From positions 1-32,454 of the forward strand of contig SXTU01000268.1 in the NCBI GenBank assembly GCA_005791875.1: 32,454 nt of DNA, in the 5' to 3' direction. The notes beneath the pieces are model-generated. The model had not been told where the DNA came from and did no database searches. It saw nothing but the letters and a program-made list of their open reading frames with translations. The number at the start of each line of letters is the position of its first letter. The stretch's first letter is position 1. The DNA comes from Verrucomicrobiales bacterium (lineage in GTDB: Bacteria; Verrucomicrobiota; Verrucomicrobiia; Limisphaerales; SXTU01). Positions 23,991-31,977 of the stretch are shown here, one piece after another. The translations under genes and the position numbers were made by a program.

Positions 23991-25991
23991 TTATTTCGCC
24001 GCGACTAGTTCACCAGCGGCAACTGCCGTCGCCCTGCCGGTGACCTCAGCGGGGATTTCCATCACGTCGGTCAGGCCGTGGCGGACGCAGGTAATGTTTT
24101 CCTGCACGACTTTCTCACCGCGCTTGCCGAAATACTTGCGGATGTATTTCTCGACCGACGCGAGCACCTGCTCGTCGCCCATGCCAGAGCGGCTAGCGAA
24201 GGGCGTGACCTTGATGAAGATGCCCACGAGGCAGACGCCCTGCATGCGCTGCTGGAGGTCGGGGTCGGTGGCGATCTGCCGCGCGATCTTCACGGTGTCG
24301 AGGTAGAAGACCTTGAGCTTCTTGTTGCGGATGATCTTCTGGCCGTAGGCGGGGATGGCGTTCCAAACGTCCAGCGGGTCGAGCTTGTCGCTCTGAATGA
24401 AGATGCAGCCCTTGGCAGCGATGCCTGCGAGCGGGTTGCCGAGGTTGAAGGCGTTCACGTCGTTGAGCGGGATGAACTCGACGTGTTCCAGCTCGCTGTG
24501 CGTGCGGATGTGGGCGTCGGCGACGGTGAGGTAGTAAGTGGTGGGCAGGCCCTTCTTCTCCGAGCCGTATTTCGGGTAGGCCTGAACGTGGAGGTTGAAC
24601 AGCTCGCCCACGAAGGAGGCGATGAGCTTGTTGGTCGTGACGGAGCCGAAGCCGCCGACGGAGTGGCCGCGCATGGAGAACGCGCCGGCGGGCCGGAGGT
24701 CGGGGTCTTCCGCGCCGGGGAGTTCGAGCTTGTGCTTCACGCCGACGCAGGAGAACTCCATCGGCTTGGCCGACATCATGTTCTTCAGGATGGCGTTGAA
24801 GTGGCCGCCGCGGATGTCGCGCGAGCCGAGGCCGGCGACGCAGGCGTAAATCTTCGGGATGCCCGTGATGGCGGGATACTTGAACTCGCCGAAGGAGCCG
24901 TAGCTCAGGCCGGTGAACGCGTCCGAGAAGGCGGCGCGGATGCCCTGCACGAGCGGGTTCGATTGCGCGAGCGGGTTGTCCATGCGCTCGACGACGGTGA
25001 GCGCCTTGACGTTCTTGAGCGCGGCGACGAGCTGCGTGGCCGGGAACGGCGCGAAGCAGGTGACGTGGACGCCGCCGACCTTCGCCCCGGTGGTTTCGCG
25101 GATGTAATCAATGGCCGCCTCCGCTGTCTCCATCATGCCGCCCATGCCGACGACGGCGTAGTCGGCGTCCTCCATGCGGTAGCAATCAATCATCCCGTAG
25201 CGACGGCCGGTGTTCCTGTAGAACGTATCCATCGCCTCCTGCACGGCGGCGGGGACGGTGTCATACACGTTGCGCTGGGCAACCTTGCCCTTCATGTAGG
25301 AATCCTGGTTTTGCACCACGCCGGACATGAGCGGGTTGTTCGGGTCGAAGAGGCACCGCAGCTTGAGCGTGGGGTCGCCGATGAAGTCCTTCATGAACTC
25401 CAGCTCGGGGAGCAGGACGTTCTCGATGGTGTGCGTGGTGAGGAAGCCATCCTGCACGTTCATGAACGGCGTCTCGCAGCTCTCCGCCGCGCGGCGTGCG
25501 ATGAGCGCGAGGTCGCCAGCCTCCTGTGCGTTCCGACCGAAGACGATGCCCCAGCCACAGTCCGCGCAGCTCATCACGTCGTCGTGGCCGGCGTGGACGT
25601 TGAGCGAATGGCTGGTGAGCGCGCGCGCGCCGATGTGGAAGACGGCGGGAAGGCGCTTGCCGGAAATGGTGTAGAGCACTTCCTTCATCAGCACGAGGCC
25701 CTGGCCGGAAGTGAAGTTCGTCACGCGCCCGCCCGCGAGCGCGTAGCCCTCGCAGGTCGAGGCCGCCGAGTGCTCCGACTCCGGCTGGACGAAGGTGATG
25801 ACATCGCCCCAGAGGTTCTTCTTACCGTTGGAGACCTCCGTTTGATACCCGGTCCCCATCGTGGTCGAGGAGGTGATCGGGTAAGCGCAAGCGCCGTTGG
25901 TGATGTTCGTGTCCACCCACACAACGCAGCCCGCTCCGTCTGACGTGGTCGGAATCCCAGGGTAGGGAAACTGCTTTTTTTCGTCGCTCAT
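23991..25991 (-). CDS. Pyruvate/2-oxoacid:ferredoxin oxidoreductase, alpha + gamma domain subunit
   Basis: ITNGACAYPITSSTTMG, SEHSAASTCEGYALAGGRVTNFTSGQGLVLMKEVL, TVVERMDNPLAQSNPL, GRGHSVGGFGSVTTNKLIA-like gamma region; ATG 25991. Confidence 0.9.
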   Translation of the reverse strand: MSDEKKQFPYPGIPTTSDGAGCVVWVDTNITNGACAYPITSSTTMGTGYQTEVSNGKKNLWGDVITFVQPESEHSAASTCEGYALAGGRVTNFTSGQGLVLMKEVLYTISGKRLPAVFHIGARALTSHSLNVHAGHDDVMSCADCGWGIVFGRNAQEAGDLALIARRAAESCETPFMNVQDGFLTTHTIENVLLPELEFMKDFIGDPTLKLRCLFDPNNPLMSGVVQNQDSYMKGKVAQRNVYDTVPAAVQEAMDTFYRNTGRRYGMIDCYRMEDADYAVVGMGGMMETAEAAIDYIRETTGAKVGGVHVTCFAPFPATQLVAALKNVKALTVVERMDNPLAQSNPLVQGIRAAFSDAFTGLSYGSFGEFKYPAITGIPKIYACVAGLGSRDIRGGHFNAILKNMMSAKPMEFSCVGVKHKLELPGAEDPDLRPAGAFSMRGHSVGGFGSVTTNKLIASFVGELFNLHVQAYPKYGSEKKGLPTTYYLTVADAHIRTHSELEHVEFIPLNDVNAFNLGNPLAGIAAKGCIFIQSDKLDPLDVWNAIPAYGQKIIRNKKLKVFYLDTVKIARQIATDPDLQQRMQGVCLVGIFIKVTPFASRSGMGDEQVLASVEKYIRKYFGKRGEKVVQENITCVRHGLTDVMEIPAEVTGRATAVAAGELVAAK

Positions 25992-26132
25992 ATCAGTGCT
26001 CGGTCGTTTGTCGCGCAGCGAAAAAGGATTTTTCGGCGGCGGACTTCGAGAAGGTGGATTTCGGCTATGGACGGCGCAAGACAAAAAGGCCGCGCTTGCG
26101 GTCACAGTTGCGAAAGCCCTGGTCGCGCCGTT

Positions 26133-26804
26133 TCAGAAGCTCGCGCGGACCTTCACCGCCGCTCGCAACCGCCGCAGATAACTCGCTCGGGAAATCTCGA
26201 CGGCCCCCAACGACCGCGTCACCGGCGTGACCATCTGCGTGTCGAACAGTGTGAAGCCCCGCTCCCGCAGCCGCCCGACCAGATGGAACAGCGCGACCTT
26301 CGAGGCATCGTCGGCGCGGTGGAACATGGACTCGCCGGCAAACAGCCCGCCCACGGCCACGCCATAGACTCCGCCGACCAGTTTCCCCGCCAGCCAGCAC
26401 TCGACGCTGTGCGCGTGTCCGGCTTCGTGCAACTCGGTGTAAGCGTTGATGAACTCCACCGTGATCCAACCGCTAGGCCGCCGCGTCTTGGCGCAGGCGG
26501 TGATGACCTCGCGGAAGGCGCGGTCGAAGGTGACTTCAAAAACACCCTTCCGCAGCGTGCGAGAGAGACTCCGCGAGACGTGGAACTGGTCGAGTTCAAT
26601 GATCCCGCGCGGGTCCGGCGACCACCACGTCGCCGGGTCCGCCGTCCACGGGAACAGTCCGCTGCAATATGCCAGGAGCAGGCGAGGCACGGAGAGATCA
26701 CCGCCGACGGCCACCAAGCCCGCGTGGGGGCCGTGCTTCACGGCGTCGTTCGCGTCGGGGAACCAGAGGCGGTCGTCGAGGAGGATGGGAGCGGGGGCGG
26801 GCAC
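26133..26804 (-). CDS. aat: Leucyl/phenylalanyl-tRNA--protein transferase
   Basis: LVAVGGDLSVPRLLLAYCSGLFPW, WWSPDPRGIIELDQFHVSRSL, HSVECWLAGKLVGGVYGVAVGGLFAGESMFHRADDASKVAL. Confidence 0.96.
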   Translation of the reverse strand: MPAPAPILLDDRLWFPDANDAVKHGPHAGLVAVGGDLSVPRLLLAYCSGLFPWTADPATWWSPDPRGIIELDQFHVSRSLSRTLRKGVFEVTFDRAFREVITACAKTRRPSGWITVEFINAYTELHEAGHAHSVECWLAGKLVGGVYGVAVGGLFAGESMFHRADDASKVALFHLVGRLRERGFTLFDTQMVTPVTRSLGAVEISRASYLRRLRAAVKVRASF

Positions 26805-26810
26805 AGGCCG

Positions 26811-26887
26811 GAGTGATTAGTAATTAGTAATTGGTGAAACGCAGTTCCGGTCACAGCCGCCAACTAATCACTAAGCACTAATTACTT
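26811..26887. repeat. Heptad-repeat palindromic element (TTAGTAA units) between aat and the DUF2017-like gene
   Basis: GAGTGATTAGTAATTAGTAATTGGTGA (left) vs CTAATCACTAAGCACTAATTACTTTC (right). Confidence 0.85.
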
Positions 26888-27351
26888 TCCCCTCCTCCCA
26901 ACGCCTCCAACAGCCGCGACTGGAAGAGTGCGCAAATCTCCATCGCCGCCACCGCTTCGAGCTGCCCGCCTTTCGCCAGCGGGATCAGCTCCTCGGGCCT
27001 GCCCAGCTTCAGCCACAGGCCGACGCGCACCTCGTTCAGCACCCGGAGCAGCCAGTCCACCTGCGCCGTGGTCAACCGCAGGCGGAAGCCGCCCTTCGCG
27101 TCCTCGGCGAAGCGGCCCTGCTCGCCAAGGAACGCGTCCACGAGGCGCTTGTGTTCCGCGCGTTGCTCGGCCAACGCCTCGGTGAGCGAGCGCTCATGCT
27201 CGGCCAACTTCTTCTCATCCCCGCTCTTCGAGAGCGGCGCGACAGGTCCGCCGCTCACAGGAAACATCTTCATCACATGAATGAGCAATGCCCGCTCCTG
27301 CTTCGCGAGGTTGAAGACGAACAACCCGTCCTTGGCCTCCACGAGTCTCAC
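26878..27351 (-). CDS. DUF2017-like protein of unknown function
   Basis: 157 aa between aat and clpS; TTAQVDWLLRVLNEVRVGLWLKLG resembles DUF2017 (family assignment by context and weak resemblance). Confidence 0.6.
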   Translation of the reverse strand: MRLVEAKDGLFVFNLAKQERALLIHVMKMFPVSGGPVAPLSKSGDEKKLAEHERSLTEALAEQRAEHKRLVDAFLGEQGRFAEDAKGGFRLRLTTAQVDWLLRVLNEVRVGLWLKLGRPEELIPLAKGGQLEAVAAMEICALFQSRLLEALGGGESN

Positions 27352-27659
27352 TCGCCTGACTCCATGGTGGCGTGGAGCTGATACTTTTGCAGCTCATGCA
27401 CGTAAAACTCCGCGCGCTCCATCGTCTCGCGCGTCAGCACGCTCTTGCCTTGATAATGCACCTGCATCATGTGGAACTCCGCCTTCTCCTTCTTCCACGC
27501 GAACACCTGCTGGAACGCGTGCGTGACGAAGTCCATCAAATTCACCGGGTCGTTCCAGCAAATCACGAGGTAGCCCGGGTCAAGGTTCTCCTTCGACTCC
27601 GTCTCGTCCTCTCGGAAAATGTCCGGGGCAACTTCCGGCAGTTCAATCGTGGTCGGCAC
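27348..27659 (-). CDS. clpS: ATP-dependent Clp protease adaptor ClpS
   Basis: PGYLVICWNDPVNLMDFVTHAFQQVFAWKKEKAEFHMMQVHYQGKSVLTRETMERAEFYVHELQKYQLHATME; GTG start 27659. Confidence 0.92.
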   Translation of the reverse strand: MPTTIELPEVAPDIFREDETESKENLDPGYLVICWNDPVNLMDFVTHAFQQVFAWKKEKAEFHMMQVHYQGKSVLTRETMERAEFYVHELQKYQLHATMESGE

Positions 27660-27716
27660 ACCCGCAGCATGGAATGCCACCGCTGAATTTTCAAGCCCTC
27701 CGCCCATCCAAGCACC

Positions 27717-29981
27717 GTGACTCTTCCCGTCATCACGCGGTTCGCACTCGCCTCCCTGTTTCTCGCAACTCTCGTCGCTCGCGCCCAAGTCAAACCTGGC
27801 ACGCTGCTGAACCAGACGAAGTCCGCCAAGCCCGCCGCCAAATCCGTTCCCACTCCCGCCCCGCCCAACTCCCCCGCCCTCTCCGTCAAGGACATCGCCG
27901 CCCGCGTCAAGCCCTCGCTCGTCACCATCACTTTCACCGGGCGCGACGGCGCGGTGGACGGCACCGGCTCCGGCTTCGTCGTCGCGGCGGACGGCCTCAT
28001 CGCGACGTCGCTGCACGTCATCGGCGAGGCGCGGCCCATCAAGGTCCAGTTCGCCGACGGCCAGAAGTTCGATGTCACCGAAGTCCACGCGTGGGACCGC
28101 CGCTCCGACCTCGCACTCATCCGCATTGACGCGAAGGGCCTCACGCCGCTCCCGCTCGGCGACTCCGACGCACTCGAACAAGGCTCGCCCATCGTCGCCA
28201 TGGGCAACCCGCGCGGCCTCGACTTCAGCGTCGTCTCCGGCGTCGTCTCCGCACGCCGCGAGGTCAAGACCGGCGACCTCGACGCCGACGCGATGATTCA
28301 GCTCGCCATCCCCATCGAGCCGGGCAACAGCGGCGGCCCCCTCCTCGACCTCCAAGGCCGCGTCCACGGCATCCTCACACTCAAGTCCGCGCTCACTGAA
28401 AACCTCGGCTTCGCGATGCCCATCAACGCCCTCAAGCCCCTCCTCGCCAAGCCCAACCCCGTTCCCATCGCCCGCTGGCTCACCATCGGCAACCTCAACC
28501 CCCGCGAGTGGCAGCCGCTGCTCGGCGCGCGTTGGTCGCAGAAGGCCGGGCGCGTCTCCGTCGAGGGACTCGGCAAAGGCTTCGGCGGACGCGCGCTCTG
28601 TTTGAACCAGCGCGAAGTCCCCGCCGTGCCTTACGAAATCGCCGTGACCGTGAAGCTCGACAACGAGAGCGGTGCCGCCGGTCTGGTCTTCTCCGCCGAC
28701 GGCGGCGACCTCCACTACGGCTTCTATCCCACCGCCGGCCAGCTCCGCCTCACGCGCTTCGACGGCCCGACGGTTTACTCGTGGGCGATTCTGAAGACCG
28801 TCCCCTCGCCGCACTACCGCGCGGGCGACTGGAACACCATCAAGGTCCGCGTCGAGAAGGACCGCCTCCTCTGCTACGTCAACGACCAGCTCACCATCGA
28901 GTCCGACGACGCCATGCTGCGCACCGGCAAGGTCGGCCTCGCCAAGTTCCGCGACACCAAGGCTGCCTTCAAAAACTTCCAGGTCGCCAAGTCCATTCCC
29001 ACCGCCGCCGCCAGCGCTGCCGTTGAGAAAGACCTGCTCCAAAAGCTCGAAACCCTCACCACGCCGCCGACCGAAAAACTCCTCTCGTCCCTCCAAACCA
29101 ACGCCGCCGCCAGCCGTGCCGTCCTCACTGCGCGCGCCGACCGCCTCGAAAAGGAAGTCGGCCAGCTCCGCACACTCGCGCGCACCGTCCACCGCCGCGA
29201 CATCCAGGCCGCGCTGCTCCGCGAACTCGACCAGCCCGAGACGAAGATTGACCTCTTCCACGCCGCCCTCCTCCTCGCCAAGCTCGACAACGAAGAACTC
29301 GACCTCGCCGCCTACCGCCGCCAGCTCGACGACATGGCCAAGGACATCACCACCCAGCTCGCCGCCATGCCCGACGACGACACGAAGCTGCGGGCGTTGA
29401 AAAAGTTTCTCTTCGAGGAAAACGGCTTCCACGGCAGCCGCAGCGACTACGCCAACCGCGCCAACTCCTACATCAACGAAGTCCTCGACGACCGCGAAGG
29501 CATCCCCATCACCCTCTCCGTCGTCTTCCTCGAACTCGCCCGCCGCATCGGCCTCGACACCGTGAGCGGCGCGCCCGTGCCCGGCCACTTCATGGTGTTG
29601 CATCGCCCCAAGATGGGGAACCGCCAGCTCCTCGACGTCTTCGACGGCGGCGCGCTCGTCCCCGACAAACGCCAGGAGCAAATGCAGCTCACCGAGGAAG
29701 ACCTTCAACCCGCCACCAAGCGCTCCATCATCGTGCGCATGTTGCGCAACCTCATCACCGGCGCGCGCGCCACGCAGGACGCCGCCGCCATGCTCCGCTA
29801 TCAGGAACTCATCGTCGCCCTCTCCCCCGAGTCCGCCGGCGAGCGCATCGGCCGCGCCTTGCTCCGCCTGCAAAACGAAGACCCCGAAGGCGGCCGCCTC
29901 GACCTCCTCTGGCTCCTGGAAAACCGCCCGCGCGGCATAGACCTCGACCGCGTCGAGCAACTCCTCCGCTCCCTACGCTGA
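27717..29981 (+). CDS. Secreted trypsin-like (HtrA/S1C) protease with LamG/DUF1080-like middle region and C-terminal SirB1-type transglutaminase-like domain
   Basis: Signal peptide; TGSGFVVAADGLIATSLHVIG, RSDLALIRI, PIEPGNSGGPLLDLQGRVHGI; C-terminal GSRSDYANRANSYINEVLDDREGIPITLSVVFLELARRIGL..VPGHFMV. Confidence 0.85.
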   Translation: MTLPVITRFALASLFLATLVARAQVKPGTLLNQTKSAKPAAKSVPTPAPPNSPALSVKDIAARVKPSLVTITFTGRDGAVDGTGSGFVVAADGLIATSLHVIGEARPIKVQFADGQKFDVTEVHAWDRRSDLALIRIDAKGLTPLPLGDSDALEQGSPIVAMGNPRGLDFSVVSGVVSARREVKTGDLDADAMIQLAIPIEPGNSGGPLLDLQGRVHGILTLKSALTENLGFAMPINALKPLLAKPNPVPIARWLTIGNLNPREWQPLLGARWSQKAGRVSVEGLGKGFGGRALCLNQREVPAVPYEIAVTVKLDNESGAAGLVFSADGGDLHYGFYPTAGQLRLTRFDGPTVYSWAILKTVPSPHYRAGDWNTIKVRVEKDRLLCYVNDQLTIESDDAMLRTGKVGLAKFRDTKAAFKNFQVAKSIPTAAASAAVEKDLLQKLETLTTPPTEKLLSSLQTNAAASRAVLTARADRLEKEVGQLRTLARTVHRRDIQAALLRELDQPETKIDLFHAALLLAKLDNEELDLAAYRRQLDDMAKDITTQLAAMPDDDTKLRALKKFLFEENGFHGSRSDYANRANSYINEVLDDREGIPITLSVVFLELARRIGLDTVSGAPVPGHFMVLHRPKMGNRQLLDVFDGGALVPDKRQEQMQLTEEDLQPATKRSIIVRMLRNLITGARATQDAAAMLRYQELIVALSPESAGERIGRALLRLQNEDPEGGRLDLLWLLENRPRGIDLDRVEQLLRSLR

Positions 29982-29987
29982 CTCGGA

Positions 29988-30064
29988 CTCCTGCTCGTAA
30001 TCCTGATCCTAATCCTGCTCGGTCCCTTTCTCCCGGGGAGCAAGATCAGGATCAATAACAGGAG
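29988..30064. repeat. Palindromic element with 6-nt units (AATCCT/GATCCT), between convergent genes
   Basis: CTCCTGCTCGTAATCCTGATCCTAATCCTGCTC vs GAGCAAGATCAGGATCAATAACAGGAG. Confidence 0.75.
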
Positions 30065-30158
30065 AGGAGTGGCTGGAAGTCAGATCGCTGCAGCGATCAC
30101 CTCGATAATCCGCAGCCTCAACGCCGCCCGTGCCACGCCGGCAACGACCGGCCCGCGA

Positions 30159-31079
30159 TCACTGCTTCGCCCGCGTTTCGGCTGGGGTTAGCTGAAGCTT
30201 GGCGGGCGAAATGTCATCGGGCCGCGCGCGGCGTGCGCCGCCTTTGACCGTCACCACACCCTCGTCGTCCAAGAGCAACGTCGGCTGCGAGCCGATTGAT
30301 TCATGCGTCTCGCGCACGAGCAGGTCGCCGCGCGGACTCACGATACTGTGGACGAAGTGCCGTCCGTTCTCCGTCTGGTGGAGCACGTGGAGATTGCTCA
30401 GGCGGTCCAGTTGAGTGGGCGGCTTGTTGCTTCCCGCCATCCGGCCCAGCTTCAACTGGCGGATGATCGTCGCCTCCGAGACATCCGTGACAGCCAGGTA
30501 GAGTCGCATCTCCCGTGGCTCGGTAAGCGTCAACTGCTGAAGCAAATACTTCCGGGCCTCGGGCGGCGCGTCTGAATCCGCGCGCGGCGGCAGGCCGAAC
30601 ACGTGCTCCGTCAGCTTGAACCCCGGGACCACATTGAATGTGACCGGCTCGGCCGTGACCGGCGCAGTCGCGCCCCGGTAAACCATGGAGGCAGTGACCC
30701 GGTAAAGCCCCGGCCGCCGCATATCGAAGCCCGGCGTCAGGTTCACAGTGGTCCGCGCCGCATCCGTGTGCTTCACGGTGAAGGTTTCCTCGACCGTCAC
30801 AGGCCTGAGGCGGGCCACCGGGTTGCCCTCGCCAGTCGGCTTGAGCATGCTCCAGACGGTGAATTCCAGCCAGCCGTCCTCCGGGCGGAAAGTCAGCGGC
30901 CCGCCGGAGTTGTTCAGCATCGCGACCTCAAGCTCGATGGATTCGCCGGCGAGAAAAAGCTTTTGCTTGAGGGAGATTTGGAACCGCACCAGGGAGTTGG
31001 CCGTCTTGGCCTGCGGCTGCTGGGCGGGAGCCGACAGCGCCGCAAGACAAACCGCGCCGAGTGCAAGCAGGATACGCAT
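30159..31079 (-). CDS. Secreted protein of unknown function
   Basis: Signal peptide MRILLALGAVCLAALSAPAQQ, beta-rich region; ATG 31079 preferred over 31184. Confidence 0.65.
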   Translation of the reverse strand: MRILLALGAVCLAALSAPAQQPQAKTANSLVRFQISLKQKLFLAGESIELEVAMLNNSGGPLTFRPEDGWLEFTVWSMLKPTGEGNPVARLRPVTVEETFTVKHTDAARTTVNLTPGFDMRRPGLYRVTASMVYRGATAPVTAEPVTFNVVPGFKLTEHVFGLPPRADSDAPPEARKYLLQQLTLTEPREMRLYLAVTDVSEATIIRQLKLGRMAGSNKPPTQLDRLSNLHVLHQTENGRHFVHSIVSPRGDLLVRETHESIGSQPTLLLDDEGVVTVKGGARRARPDDISPAKLQLTPAETRAKQ

Positions 31080-31187
31080 GGCGGCACTGTAGGCTGGCGC
31101 GGGCGGCAGGCAAGCCGGGGTTTGTCGCCGTCGCGGCGCGGTGGCATTGACGAGAGCGGCGCGGACACTAGGCTTCGCCGCCAAGTC

Positions 31188-31844
31188 ATGTCACGCGAAT
31201 CAGCCGAAGCTAGAGCCAGTCGCACGACCGCGATCATCGCCGCGTTGCAGCGCACTTACCCGGACGCGTATTGCGAGCTGAACCATGCAAACCCAGTGGA
31301 GCTGCTCGTCGCGACCATCCTTTCGGCGCAATGCACGGACAAGCGGGTGAACATGGTCACGGCGGAGTTGTTCAAGCGGTATCGGAGTGCGCGGGACTTC
31401 GCGGAGGCTCCGTTGGCGGATTTGGAGCAGGCGGTGAGGAGCACGGGCTTTTACCGGAACAAGGCGAAGAACATCCAGTCGTGCTGCCGCAAGCTGGTTG
31501 AGCGCCACGGCGGCGTGGTGCCGCGCACGATGGACGAACTAACGGCGCTGGACGGGGCAGGGCGCAAGACGGCGAACGTGGTGCTCGGAAATGCCTTCGG
31601 CATCAATGTGGGCGTGGTGGTGGATACTCATGTCTCCCGGCTTTCGCAACGGCTCGGGCTGACGCGGGCGACGACGCCGGAGCGAATCGAGACGGACTTG
31701 ATGAAGCTCGTGCCGCGGCCGCAGTGGGCGCAGTTCAGTCACTGGCTCATCTGGCACGGGCGGCGGAGGTGTGATGCGCGCAAGCCGGATTGTGCTGGCT
31801 GTGAGTTGAAGGAGCTTTGCCCGCGCGTCGGGGTGAAGCGGTAG
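31188..31844 (+). CDS. nth: Endonuclease III
   Basis: LLVATILSAQCTDKRVNMVT, LDGAGRKTANVVLGNAFG, VDTHVSRLSQRLGL, C-terminal 4Fe-4S cysteines CDARKPDCAGCELKELC. Confidence 0.95.
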   Translation: MSRESAEARASRTTAIIAALQRTYPDAYCELNHANPVELLVATILSAQCTDKRVNMVTAELFKRYRSARDFAEAPLADLEQAVRSTGFYRNKAKNIQSCCRKLVERHGGVVPRTMDELTALDGAGRKTANVVLGNAFGINVGVVVDTHVSRLSQRLGLTRATTPERIETDLMKLVPRPQWAQFSHWLIWHGRRRCDARKPDCAGCELKELCPRVGVKR

Positions 31845-31977
31845 CAAAGGTTTCCTCAAGCAAAGGACGCGAAGGACGCAAAGCGGGACGTGATGATCCA
31901 CGAGCAATTTTGCCGCGCGCGGCTGATTCTATTCTTGCCACGTCGCGCGGCGTTGGCCCATCGTGCGAGCACTAAAT

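Noticed and set aside
24078-25943. 621-aa plus-strand ORF
   Set aside because: Antisense to the pyruvate:ferredoxin oxidoreductase alpha/gamma gene; shadow ORF.
3839-26887. Heptad elements as CRISPR arrays
   Set aside because: Units are 7 nt, contiguous, degenerate and inverted, with no spacers of constant length and no cas genes.
27662-29960. Upstream extension of the 870-aa minus-strand ORF 27348..29960
   Set aside because: Only the final ~103 residues are ClpS; the rest is antisense to the protease fusion with low-complexity Glu/Gly/Val composition.
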